The notes under the pieces: model-generated
The model's input: the letters and a program-made list of their open reading frames with translations, nothing else
Told to the model about the DNA's origin: nothing
Database searches by the model: none
Program-made: the position numbers and the translations under genes
Shown: one piece after another, positions 35,259-43,002 of the stretch
How the letters are laid out: each line of letters opens with the position of its first letter
Numbering within the stretch: position 1 is the stretch's first letter
Assembly: GCA_028703175.1 (NCBI GenBank)
Contig: JAQVNJ010000039.1
Coordinates: forward strand, 1 to 43,126
Source of the DNA: JAAYCB01 sp012744395
GTDB lineage: Bacteria > Planctomycetota > Planctomycetia > Pirellulales > Thermoguttaceae
DNA length: 43,126 bases
Reading direction: 5' to 3'

Positions 35259-35941
35259 GCGCTTCGCCGGGAGACGACCTCCTCGACGATTCGCCAAGGG
35301 GCCCCGATGTCGAGGACGTGCACCTCGCCGAGCCAGGGCCGAGCGGCCTCGGCTGCAAACCCGATCTTGCGGGCCACGAAGGTGCAGGTATGGGCGGCGC
35401 GGATCGTGTGACGGGCCGGTTCGCCCGACTCGCAGTCCAAACCGCTCGGCACGTCGACGGCAAGGACCGGCACACCCGCGGCGTTGATCCGGTCGATCGC
35501 CTGGTCGAGCGGCGGGCGGGGCTCGCCCCGGGCGCCGGTGCCCAGCAGGGCATCGACGATCCAGCCGGCCCCCGCAAGGTGCTTTTCGAGCGTCGCCGGG
35601 TCGCCCTCCCCCCCCAACCGATCGATCGGCACACCGCATTTCTGGAGGATTCTGAAGTTCACGGCCGCGTCGCCGGCGAGGTCTTGCGGATCGGCCCAGA
35701 GCAGCACGCGCGCCGGATAGCCGCGGATCGCCAGATGCCGGGCGATCACGAAGCCGTCGCCCCCGTTGTTGCCCCGCCCGCAGCAGATCACCACAGGCTT
35801 CCGGATGCCCAGCGCCTCCAGCCAATCGACCACGCCCCGGCCAGCGTTCTCCATCAACACCAGCCCGGAAATTCCGTAAACCTCCATGGCCCGGCGGTCA
35901 ACCTGGCGCGACTCGTCGCGGGTCAAGGCGGGAGTCTTCAT
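35255..35941 (-). CDS. nnrE: NAD(P)H-hydrate epimerase
   Basis: A 228-residue cytoplasmic metabolite-repair enzyme that interconverts R and S forms of hydrated NAD(P)H, so that a dehydratase can restore NAD(P)H. The YjeF N-terminal fold is shown by SGLVLMENAGRGVVDWL, by CGRGNNGGDGFVIARHL (glycine-rich motif at about 55-63), by IVDALLGTGARG and by VLAVDVPSGLD. Only the epimerase domain is present; the ADP-dependent dehydratase (NnrD) that is fused in many bacteria is absent and not seen in the window. The start at 35941 has AAAGGA eight bases upstream; the frame extends 52 codons further without sensible sequence. The gene diverges from fmdB-like and converges on the lactonase-family gene. Confidence 0.9.
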   Translation of the reverse strand: MKTPALTRDESRQVDRRAMEVYGISGLVLMENAGRGVVDWLEALGIRKPVVICCGRGNNGGDGFVIARHLAIRGYPARVLLWADPQDLAGDAAVNFRILQKCGVPIDRLGGEGDPATLEKHLAGAGWIVDALLGTGARGEPRPPLDQAIDRINAAGVPVLAVDVPSGLDCESGEPARHTIRAAHTCTFVARKIGFAAEAARPWLGEVHVLDIGAPWRIVEEVVSRRSA

Positions 35942-36004
35942 GTCTCGATCCTTTCGCGTGGGGTGGGGCCGGCGGGCGGCGTTCCCAGAACTTGCCCGAT
36001 GGTT

Positions 36005-36010
36005 TAGAAT
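36005..36010 (+). promoter_or_regulatory. candidate -10 element of fmdB-like gene (TAGAAT)
   Basis: TAGAAT lies 44 bases before the fmdB-like ATG, in an AT-rich island within GC-rich DNA. It overlaps the minus-strand -10 candidate by two bases. Confidence 0.45.
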
Positions 36011-36014
36011 TATA
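36009..36014 (-). promoter_or_regulatory. candidate -10 element of nnrE (TATAAT)
   Basis: A perfect TATAAT on the minus strand, 67 bases before the nnrE start. Seventeen bases upstream is GTGCAA, a weak -35 match. This is the best consensus promoter element seen in the window. Confidence 0.5.
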
Positions 36015-36054
36015 TCCTCTGGGCCGACGCTTTGCACTCGATCGAGGGATTGCC

Positions 36055-36291
36055 ATGCCGATCTACGAATACTTCTGTCAGGATTGCAGCAATGCATTCG
36101 AATTGCTGGTCCGCGGCGGCGAGAAGCCGGTCTGCCCCGCGTGCAATTCGAGAAAGGTCCTCAAGCAACTCAGCGTGCCGGCGGTTCCCCAGGCCTCGCG
36201 CGGCGAGGCGGTCTGCGGCGCCAAGGCGGACGGCGCCTGCCCGATCACCGGCTGCGGCGGAGGCGCCTGCGGCTTCGGCGGACCGTTTTAG
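36055..36291 (+). CDS. FmdB-family zinc ribbon protein
   Basis: A 78-residue small zinc ribbon protein of the FmdB family, named after a putative regulator of a formamidase/acetamidase gene. The start MPIYEYFCQDC is diagnostic. Zinc is expected to be held by C8 and C11 (CQDC) and by C27 and C30 (CPAC), with the usual NAFELL and KVLKQLS between and after. A Cys/Gly-rich tail carries four more cysteines (C54, C62, C67, C72), also common in the family. The true role is unknown; a regulatory or ribosome-related function has been proposed for relatives. The ATG at 36055 is chosen because the family motif begins there. Confidence 0.88.
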   Translation: MPIYEYFCQDCSNAFELLVRGGEKPVCPACNSRKVLKQLSVPAVPQASRGEAVCGAKADGACPITGCGGGACGFGGPF

Positions 36292-36313
36292 AGCGGATCC
36301 GACCTGCCCGCGC

Positions 36314-36840
36314 TCAAATCCCCGGCAGCGTCTGAGCCGGGCAAGCTGTTGCCGTAGCGCGGCCCGTACCGACCCATTCGGCGTCAAACGAGAGCCGGAA
36401 CCAACGGCGAGTCGTCGCGCAGCTGTTCGACGCGGGGGCAAGCTGCCAGGCAGGGAGATAGACGAGCAGGCGGGCCGTGCCGGCGGCCAGCAACTTGCCC
36501 GAAAGGCTCACGACGCGCGCTTCCGCACGGGCGGCGAGCGGCCCCGCGGCAGCCGTGCTGACCAGGGCCATCAGGCGGCCGCCGCTCAGTGCCGTGATGC
36601 CGCCATCGACCTCGCGAAGCTCCGCGAACTGGTTCTTGGCGCTGGTGGGAAATCTCAGAGCAAGCGCAACGGCGGCCTGCTTGGCTTGAGGATTCTCAAC
36701 GCGGTACTCGACGACGCATGCCGCTCGCGGAGCCGGCCAGGGTATTGTCCAGCGGAATCACGCAGGCGGCCTGGCGGTAGACGACGCCGCCATCTTTCAA
36801 CGGAACACCACGGCGGCCGTGAGAAATCACGGCCCCTTCG
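36314..36840 (-). pseudogene. frameshifted remnant of an unidentified protein gene
   Basis: This gap contains a broken reading frame on the minus strand. From 36840 to about 36720 one frame reads GAVISHGRRGVPLKDGG, then VVYRQAACVIPLDNTLAGS. Removing a single base (36719) joins it to a second frame reading CVVEYRVENPQAKQAAVALA, then QFAELREVDGGITALSGGRL and AEARVVSLSGKLLAAGTARL. The joined product has the even composition of a real beta-rich protein. A second one-base shift near 36433 would give the plausible end RDDSPLVPALV at 36384; without it the frame runs to 36314. No start is seen; the upstream part would overlap the 3' end of the SMP-30-like gene. I do not recognise the family. It is either a decayed gene or a region with sequencing indels. 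Confidence 0.45.
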
Positions 36841-37903
36841 TCACCAAGGGGTAAACGGAAAGGGTGTGTGGCTTGCCGGACTCCGTATTGACCGACCCGG
36901 GAAACACTCGATCGAAATTCGAAATGATCAATTCCGAACCGCGCACGATGGCCTCGCTCGGCCCATCCATCGAACCATCGGCGCCGTCTGTGTCACCGTT
37001 GACGCAGAGCAGCCGAACGTCGCCCGCAAGGCTGACCGTGAAGATCGCGTTCTTGAGAACATCGGCAATGTAGAATGTATCCGTGCCCGGGTCGTAGTAA
37101 AGGCCGTCGGCCGACCGCATCTCCGGATGGCGGGCGAACTGGCTGACCGAGGCCACCTTTCCTTGAGAGTCGAAGGCCAGCTTGTGGAGAAACGCGTCCC
37201 CGCAGTTCGAGACAAAGAGGTTGCCGTGACGGTCGAAGGCGATCCCGTCCGCGCCGACAGGGATGTCGCGGCTCTTCGTTTCAAAAACCGCGATGCAATG
37301 CGGATCGTCACTCAACGGGCGCTGCATCACGATGTCCTGCTCATCAAGCCGGAATCGGAAGACGGCGCTCAGCGTCCGATCGCCGCGCGTGCCGATATTT
37401 GAATCCGTCAGATACACGTGGCCATCCCGGATCGCCACACCATTGGCCACGTTCAGCCCTGTCGCGACAACGATCGTTTTCACCGGCTTCCCGTCCCGAA
37501 CGGCGATCCGCAGAAGCCGCGAGCCGCCGGCGGGGATCGCGATTTGGCAGTCGGCGACGTAGAGGTCGCCGCTCCGCGCAGCGCGAATCCCCATGGGATG
37601 CACCTTTTTCGATTCCGGATGCGTGGCGGGATAATAATAATGCTCAACCCGATTGGCGGGCGTGATCTTCAGGATCACGCCGGGGGAAGAGTCGTCCGTG
37701 AAGTTTGGCGCGGCGAGCAGCAGGCTCCCGTCGGGGAGGAGTTCCAGGCCGTCGGGCGTATTGCAGGAGTCCGGCAAGAGGATCGGGGGTGCATAGCGCG
37801 AAGGCTCCGCCGCGCCAGCCCGCCCGTTCACGCAGTCGCCCGAAACGGCCAGACAGGCGAACACCGAGAGAAAAACGATCTGCTGTGTGGAGATGCGTCT
37901 CAT
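36827..37903 (-). CDS. secreted SMP-30/gluconolactonase-like propeller protein
   Basis: A 358-residue secreted beta-propeller protein of the SMP-30/gluconolaconase/LRE-like group. The start at 37903 has GAGG nine bases upstream and opens a signal peptide (MRRISTQQIVFLSVFACLAVSG). Blade motifs include NTPDGLELLPDGSLLLAAPN, HPMGIRAARSGDLYVADCQ, LNVANGVAIRDGHVYLTDSN, GADGIAFDRHGNLFVSNCGD and RSADGLYYDPGTDTFYIAD. Acidic and Asn residues at the blade tops (N and D of VANG, SADG) fit the divalent-metal site of lactonases. It lies 108 bases after the aldo/keto reductase gene on the same strand. It would hydrolyse a sugar lactone or another ester; the substrate is not readable. Confidence 0.82.
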   Translation of the reverse strand: MRRISTQQIVFLSVFACLAVSGDCVNGRAGAAEPSRYAPPILLPDSCNTPDGLELLPDGSLLLAAPNFTDDSSPGVILKITPANRVEHYYYPATHPESKKVHPMGIRAARSGDLYVADCQIAIPAGGSRLLRIAVRDGKPVKTIVVATGLNVANGVAIRDGHVYLTDSNIGTRGDRTLSAVFRFRLDEQDIVMQRPLSDDPHCIAVFETKSRDIPVGADGIAFDRHGNLFVSNCGDAFLHKLAFDSQGKVASVSQFARHPEMRSADGLYYDPGTDTFYIADVLKNAIFTVSLAGDVRLLCVNGDTDGADGSMDGPSEAIVRGSELIISNFDRVFPGSVNTESGKPHTLSVYPLVTKGP

Positions 37904-38011
37904 GAAATCAGCCTCACTCGTTTTCGTTTGCAGTCCTTCACGTTGGACATGGCTATTCATGCCCCAGCGATTCCCAAGCGGAACGGGCCCGTGGAACGAT
38001 TGGAACGCGGA

Positions 38012-39076
38012 CTAAGGTGCGGAATCGAGATAGGCGCCGACTCCTTTTGGCCTCGGCAGCACGATCTTGCCCTGGTGGGCGACTTCTTCAATTCTACCGC
38101 AGGCATCCCGATCGAGAACGATATTCCCCGCAACCGCGTTTTCGCGAACGTGGGCCTCGCTGCGAATTCCACACAGCGCATGGCAGCCCTCCGCTTGGGC
38201 GATGGTCCACGCGACGATGACTTGAGCAACAGTCGCCGAGTATTCCTCGGCCAGTGGCCGCAATCGGGCGAGCACGTCGTTCATCCGCTGGACAGACCGC
38301 GGCGAGAACTGGCGGCTCGTGCGCCGAAAATCGTGCTCCGGGTATTCCTGATCCGGACGCAGTTTGCCGCTCAGCAGGCCATGCTCCAGCGGAGAATACG
38401 CGAAAAAGCTGATTTGCCTCTGCTCGCAAGCGCCGATGATCCCTGCCTGGCGGACGTGCTGGTCGATCAAGTTGAAACGTTCCTGGTCGACGTCCAGCGT
38501 TCCCGCACGGCAATATTCGTGCAACTGGTCGAGCGAGACGTTGGAGCAGCCGACCGCGCGGACTTTTCCCGCGGCGCGAAGTTCTTCCAAGGCGCCCATC
38601 GTGTCGGCGATCGGCGTCGTGTCCTCCTGCGCGTGGGTCAGGAGGATGTCGAGATGGTCGGTACCGAGCCGCCGCAGGCTGTCTTCGACCTCGCGCTTGA
38701 TCGAATCGGGATTCAAGTAGCGATAGAAGCGGTACTTCGATTCCGCCGAGCTGAGCCCTTCATCGTTGGCGTGAAAATGGAAGTTCCCCTTGCCGGCCGG
38801 CCAGTCTTTCGAATCCCAGGGGATGCCGCACTTGCTGGCGACCACGAACGCGTCGCGGCGGCCGCGGATCGCCTTGCCGACCAGCTCTTCCGCGCGGCCC
38901 AACCCGTACATCGGCGCGGTATCGATCAGGTTGATGCCGTGTTCCCGGGCGGCGTGGATGGCGCGGATCGAATCCGCCTCCCGGACGCCCCCCCACATCC
39001 AGCCGCCGATGCCCCACGTTCCAAACCCGATCACCGATGCTTCGATCTGGGTGCTGCCAATCTTGTGGTATCGCAT
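38012..39076 (-). CDS. aldo/keto reductase
   Basis: A 354-residue cytoplasmic NAD(P)H-dependent oxidoreductase with the (beta/alpha)8 aldo/keto reductase fold. It opens with YHKIGSTQIEASVIGFGTW. The catalytic tetrad is visible: D52 and Y57 in LIDTAPMYGLGRAEE, K82 in VVASKCG, and H148 in LDILLTHAQED. Later motifs GKVRAVGCSNVSLDQL, FFAYSPLEHGLLSGKL and AQVIVAWTIAQAEG with the cofactor-binding IRSEAHVRENA are normal. Only 17 bases separate it from the HzsA-related gene upstream, and its GGAGAA ribosome site abuts that gene's stop codon, so cotranscription is very likely. Substrates could be sugar or keto intermediates from glycan breakdown; this is inference. The length is slightly above the usual 320-330. 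Confidence 0.92.
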   Translation of the reverse strand: MRYHKIGSTQIEASVIGFGTWGIGGWMWGGVREADSIRAIHAAREHGINLIDTAPMYGLGRAEELVGKAIRGRRDAFVVASKCGIPWDSKDWPAGKGNFHFHANDEGLSSAESKYRFYRYLNPDSIKREVEDSLRRLGTDHLDILLTHAQEDTTPIADTMGALEELRAAGKVRAVGCSNVSLDQLHEYCRAGTLDVDQERFNLIDQHVRQAGIIGACEQRQISFFAYSPLEHGLLSGKLRPDQEYPEHDFRRTSRQFSPRSVQRMNDVLARLRPLAEEYSATVAQVIVAWTIAQAEGCHALCGIRSEAHVRENAVAGNIVLDRDACGRIEEVAHQGKIVLPRPKGVGAYLDSAP

Positions 39077-39093
39077 TTTCTCCGTTCTTCCAT

Positions 39094-42000
39094 CTATTCA
39101 AGCGGTGGGCCCGCAATCCGCTCGCCGCGGAGTTGGCGGGCCTGATCGGCGGGGTCGAATGAACCGTAGAACAGGGCATTCGAGTCGATCCAGGTGTTGA
39201 TCCGTTCCCAATCGTCTTCGCCGAGGACGACGCCTTCGTGCCCGTGTTCCAACATCTTCACCAGCGCGCTGGCGCGCGCGCCGAAGAGTCCCGGCCGGGT
39301 CAGCGGCTCGTGATTCCCGTTCGGCATTCCCCATGCCGTGTAGGCGACCCGCTTGACGAGGGCGTTGTACGACTGCGAGAAATGGTTTTCCGGTGCGGCG
39401 GTCAGCAGGACGCCTCCCTCCGGTTTGTCGGGATTGTGGCAGGAAACGCAAAGCCGATCCAGGACGGGCTGGATGAGGATCGGGTAGCTCATCGGATTCG
39501 AGCCGTCCGGTCCGGGCCGGATGCCGGCCGGAGGGCCGGTCAGGGCCAGCCCCGGGGCGCTGGCGGAAAACGCCTGCGTCCGCTTCTCGTGGCAACCCAC
39601 GCAACTGGCCTGTTCGCCGGGCTGCAAGTAGGTCAGGCTTCGCATGGTCTGCACGGCGCGGCCCCGCGCGTCGAGCGCTTGAAACAGGATCGGGGTCTTC
39701 GCGGGGGCGACAAAGTAGGCCGATCCATCCGTTTCAACTGGCACCGTGCCAAGCACCTGTTTGGCCGGCGAGGCGTTGGCCTCGCCGACTTTCGGACTAT
39801 TCGCATTGGGTGTGGTCTTCGGCAGGACCTGGACGATCCGCAGGTGCGTGATCCGGTCTTCGTCGCCGGCGGGCAGCTCCGGCCAGCTTTCGTAAACGTT
39901 TTGCAGATAGAACGTCCCGGTCCCTTTGCCCCCCGCCTGCTCGCGCGGCGCGCGGCGTGGCGGCAGGTTCTCTCGCAATGCAAACGGCGCCACGCGCCCG
40001 CGGAGCGGCTTGGCCCACTGGCTCGAGATGTTGGGGTCGCGGTAGATCAACTCCTTATTCCCGAACCGATCGGCGAAGTAGATTCCAAACATGTTCGGCA
40101 GGTTCGGTCCCGGCTCGCCGATCAGCCGATCGAAGCTGTACGAGACGATCCAGTAGTCTTCCGAGAGCGGGTAGGGACTCCGGTAACAGTGGCCGCCCCA
40201 GCGGAGTTCTTCCTCCGGCGCTTCGCTGACCCGCTCGGCGGGCCGATCTTGCCGGTTGGCGTCCCAATACCGCCCCGAGTCGGAATCGAAGTCCGTCGGA
40301 GCCGGCAGAGGGATGCCGTGTCGCAGCGGGACTTCCGCCTCCGGGAAGCGAACGTCCGGGGTAAGGCGGGTGATCGGCGCCGCGCCATCGACCCCCTTGG
40401 AGGTGTCGAGCAGGATCACCGACCCGCCGCTCATACCATGGTGCGGTCCGGCGATCGCAACAACCTTCTCCGTGCCCGGAACCGCGCAGGATTCCCAAAT
40501 GCCGTTCGGAGCGAACGTGTTGTTGCCGAAGTAGATCCGCACGTCCGTCCCGTCCGGACGGACCGTCCAAAGGTTCTGATAGAAAACGGCGTCGCGGTCG
40601 ACGTAGTCCCAGCGCGTGTAGAGAATCCGCCCGTTATTCAGGATCGTCGGATCCCATTCGTTCGTTTCGTGGAACGAGACCGGATAGATCGCTTCGTCCG
40701 ACGCAGCGCCGGACGATCCGCCGGGCTCCATCAGAGTCAGCGTGTAGACGTAACAGGGGCCGCCTCCACAACGGTGGTAGCCGCCCCGCCGAGTCGAGAC
40801 GAGCATCATCCGGCCGTCGGGGAGACAGGTCGGGTTGAAATGATCGTAACGGCCTTCGGTCAGTTTTCTCACGCTGCCCCCGCCGGCCGGCATTTCGTAA
40901 ACGTGATAGTACCGGTCCATGGTCGCCGGATCGCGCCAACGCTCGGGGGAACGCTCCGCTTCGCAGAACGCGAAGTAGACCCGCTTGCCATCGAACGAAA
41001 CATCGGAATGCATGAAATTGCCCGCCGGAAACCGGCCTTCCGTCAACGATCGCGCGTTCATCGACTTGCCCGGCTCGTCGAGGACGAAAATCCCGCCACC
41101 GGGGCGCGCGGTATAACCGTAGACCTGGGTCAGTTGGTGGCTCATTGCCGACGGGACATGCTTGACCAGCAGGAGCGGGCCGATGTCGAACAGCGGGTTC
41201 TTCAGGACCAGGGCGCGGCGAATCTGGTGCACCTCAGTCCAGGTCCGCTCCCAGTCCAGCGGAGCGCCCTGCCCGGCCGCCGCAATCCGCGCCTTGAGGG
41301 CCGTCCACCGCTCGGCCAGCGCGCCCAGATCGACCTTCTTCTGGCACAGGTCGCCGACGAGCTGGTCGATCTGCGGGATTCGTTTATGAACCGCTTCGGC
41401 GAATGAGCGCGGTTCTTTTGGCGTCCCGATCCCGTCCTGCATTCTCCAATCCCACTGGATCATCCCGTCGACCAGGGCCCCGCGCAGGTTGGGGGAACAC
41501 TCGGTCGGCTCCAACGACCACGGCCGCCGGACTGGATCAAGGGAGAGCGGAACCGTCGCCGCGCCCGTCCTCCAGACCAGCCGGTCCAATTGCAGCGCGA
41601 TCGGCCCCCCCTCGGCGGCAACCTCGATCGATAGCCGAGCCGGCTCGAGCTGCGCCGGACTCGATGCAGTGACAGCGCTGGATGCGACCTCGAATTGATG
41701 GAAGACGGTGCCGGGCGGGTCCGATCTGCTGAAGCGGACGACTGCCTTTCCGGCATCTGGCCGGTCGCCGGCGAGGGGAGTTGCGCGAACCTCCAGCTTG
41801 CCCGGCCCGCTGGGAGCAGGAAGGGTAAGCCGAATCCGATCGCCGGCGTTTAAGTCGACAACCGCACGGTAGTCGGGGCCGGTGCCGGTCGCTGGGTGTC
41901 CGAGGAGCAACATCTGCGGCCCGTCGGCGGAGCGGGCGTAAGACCACAGTCCGGCCACGGTCCCATGCGAGGGGAAAACCGCCTCGCCGTTGAGGGAAAC

Positions 42001-42144
42001 GGTCGTTTTCCGCTCATTGCCCTGGACTTCCGAACCGCCGGCAGCAACGAGCGCCAGCGCTGGGCCAGAACACAACACAATCAACAGGCAAACCAGCGCC
42101 AGCCTTGCCGCGAGGTGCGGGGGTAACTTGACATCGCTCTTCAT
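39094..42144 (-). CDS. HzsA-related secreted c-type cytochrome protein
   Basis: A 1016-residue exported protein similar to the hydrazine synthase alpha subunit-related family of planctomycetes and verrucomicrobia. A signal peptide (LALVCLLIVLCSGPALALVAA) is followed by a beta-sandwich, then a propeller with HSDVSFDGKRVYFAFCEAE, NPTCLPDGRMMLVSTRRGGY, EWDPTILNNGRILYTRWDY and a final cytochrome section. Two covalent heme sites are visible, CVGCH at 848-852 and CVSCH at 899-903, followed by PDKPEGGVLL. True hydrazine synthase belongs to anammox bacteria and needs beta and gamma subunits, which are absent here, so hydrazine formation should not be assumed. The start at 42144 is set by AGGG upstream and the signal peptide. 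It follows the lipoprotein gene by 43 bases and precedes the aldo/keto reductase by 17. Redox partner and substrate are unknown. Confidence 0.87.
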   Translation of the reverse strand: MKSDVKLPPHLAARLALVCLLIVLCSGPALALVAAGGSEVQGNERKTTVSLNGEAVFPSHGTVAGLWSYARSADGPQMLLLGHPATGTGPDYRAVVDLNAGDRIRLTLPAPSGPGKLEVRATPLAGDRPDAGKAVVRFSRSDPPGTVFHQFEVASSAVTASSPAQLEPARLSIEVAAEGGPIALQLDRLVWRTGAATVPLSLDPVRRPWSLEPTECSPNLRGALVDGMIQWDWRMQDGIGTPKEPRSFAEAVHKRIPQIDQLVGDLCQKKVDLGALAERWTALKARIAAAGQGAPLDWERTWTEVHQIRRALVLKNPLFDIGPLLLVKHVPSAMSHQLTQVYGYTARPGGGIFVLDEPGKSMNARSLTEGRFPAGNFMHSDVSFDGKRVYFAFCEAERSPERWRDPATMDRYYHVYEMPAGGGSVRKLTEGRYDHFNPTCLPDGRMMLVSTRRGGYHRCGGGPCYVYTLTLMEPGGSSGAASDEAIYPVSFHETNEWDPTILNNGRILYTRWDYVDRDAVFYQNLWTVRPDGTDVRIYFGNNTFAPNGIWESCAVPGTEKVVAIAGPHHGMSGGSVILLDTSKGVDGAAPITRLTPDVRFPEAEVPLRHGIPLPAPTDFDSDSGRYWDANRQDRPAERVSEAPEEELRWGGHCYRSPYPLSEDYWIVSYSFDRLIGEPGPNLPNMFGIYFADRFGNKELIYRDPNISSQWAKPLRGRVAPFALRENLPPRRAPREQAGGKGTGTFYLQNVYESWPELPAGDEDRITHLRIVQVLPKTTPNANSPKVGEANASPAKQVLGTVPVETDGSAYFVAPAKTPILFQALDARGRAVQTMRSLTYLQPGEQASCVGCHEKRTQAFSASAPGLALTGPPAGIRPGPDGSNPMSYPILIQPVLDRLCVSCHNPDKPEGGVLLTAAPENHFSQSYNALVKRVAYTAWGMPNGNHEPLTRPGLFGARASALVKMLEHGHEGVVLGEDDWERINTWIDSNALFYGSFDPADQARQLRGERIAGPPLE

Positions 42145-42187
42145 TGGCGGATCCCTGTGGCGGTCGAGGCGCGGCGGAGCCGCGCCG

Positions 42188-42610
42188 TTAGTCCAATTCC
42201 AATTCGTACGACGTGTTGGCTTCCGTGATCTCAACTTGGAGCGTCGACTTTTCAGCCGAGTACTTCTTGACGGCTTCGGCGAGCAGAGGCGACTTTTCAG
42301 CTTGTGCGCCAGCGAGCGATCCGGCTTCCTCGGGCATCGACAGGAAGAACTTTCCGGGCCCCTTCTGGACGCCATCCACGTCGTACGTGTAGTTCATGGC
42401 AAACTTGCCGCCGGGACCGGAAATCGCCGAGCTGATGCGCCCTTGCTTGGGCTGGAAATTGACCGTGACACCTTCGAGCGGCTTGCCCTGGTAGGTGACC
42501 GTGCCCTCCAGCTTGACAACGTCGTAAGGCAGCTTAGCGCCACAGCCGGCGAGGAAAACCAAAAAGCACACCAGGATTCCCAGCGGCAAACGAGCATTGA
42601 TTCTCGTCAT
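42188..42610 (-). CDS. small lipoprotein with transthyretin-like fold
   Basis: A 140-residue predicted lipoprotein. The signal ends in the lipobox LAGC (C23). Residues about 32-110 form a beta-sandwich resembling the carboxypeptidase regulatory/transthyretin-like fold (LEGTVTYQGKPLEGVTVNFQP, then ISGPGGKFAMNYTYDVDGVQKG), a pattern found in many planctomycete small lipoproteins encoded next to DUF1559 genes. The last part is a short charged helix and strand (AEAVKKYSAEKSTLQVEIT). The ATG at 42610 has GGGAG five bases upstream; a GTG four codons earlier overlaps that site. It sits between the DUF1559 fragment and the HzsA-related gene, and probably shares their transcript. The function is unknown; a surface or pseudopilus-associated role is inferred from context. 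Confidence 0.78.
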   Translation of the reverse strand: MTRINARLPLGILVCFLVFLAGCGAKLPYDVVKLEGTVTYQGKPLEGVTVNFQPKQGRISSAISGPGGKFAMNYTYDVDGVQKGPGKFFLSMPEEAGSLAGAQAEKSPLLAEAVKKYSAEKSTLQVEITEANTSYELELD

Positions 42611-42743
42611 GACTGCTCCCACTCAAAACATGGTTGTAGTTCTTTGGCCAACAGCGTCCCGCTCTCCGCGCACTCCCACGTGGCAACGCTGCCGTGCCGC
42701 GGATTCAAGCCGCTGAACGAAAGAGTATGCGACGCACGAAGTT

Positions 42744-42998
42744 CTAGTTAGCGGACGTCGTCTCTTTTCCTCTGGGAGTGAACGTGCCCAGCCAGACCGC
42801 GATGTCGATCGTGTCGCTGACGAAGAACACGCTTCCGTCGGCCTTGGCGGCATTCAGGCCGCCCGGATGAAAACTCCGCGCCGCCCGCATGACAACAGCC
42901 CAATTCGTGGACACCACGTTTGGTGGATACTGTGTTCCGTACAGCGCCACTCCTTCGCAGGGGTGGCTGACGAAAAAGAATGGATTGCTGCCGCGCAT
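42744..42998 (-). CDS. C-terminal fragment of DUF1559 pseudopilin-like protein
   Basis: An 84-residue fragment that matches only the C-terminus of a DUF1559 (H-X9-DG) protein. The signature is SFHPGGLNAAKADGSVFFVS, where H and the DG pair have the expected nine-residue spacing, followed by DTIDIAVWLGTF. Complete members have about 300-350 residues and start with a type II secretion-like N-terminal helix, which is missing here. The frame can be followed only about ten codons above the internal ATG (YSFNP before MRGSNP) before a stop in AT-rich DNA of different origin. The gene is therefore broken at about 43000-43020. Its neighbour, a transthyretin-like lipoprotein, is the usual partner of such genes. 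Confidence 0.75.
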   Translation of the reverse strand: MRGSNPFFFVSHPCEGVALYGTQYPPNVVSTNWAVVMRAARSFHPGGLNAAKADGSVFFVSDTIDIAVWLGTFTPRGKETTSAN

Positions 42999-43002
42999 CG
43001 GA

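Noticed and set aside
36032..37402. A 456-codon plus-strand open frame overlapping the fmdB-like gene
   Set aside because: It is mostly antisense to the SMP-30-like gene and to the frameshifted remnant, and out of frame with the clear zinc ribbon gene.
39094..42144. Evidence for an anammox hydrazine synthase locus
   Set aside because: Only an alpha-subunit-related protein is present. The beta and gamma subunits, hydrazine dehydrogenase and other anammox genes are missing, and HzsA-related proteins occur in many non-anammox planctomycetes.
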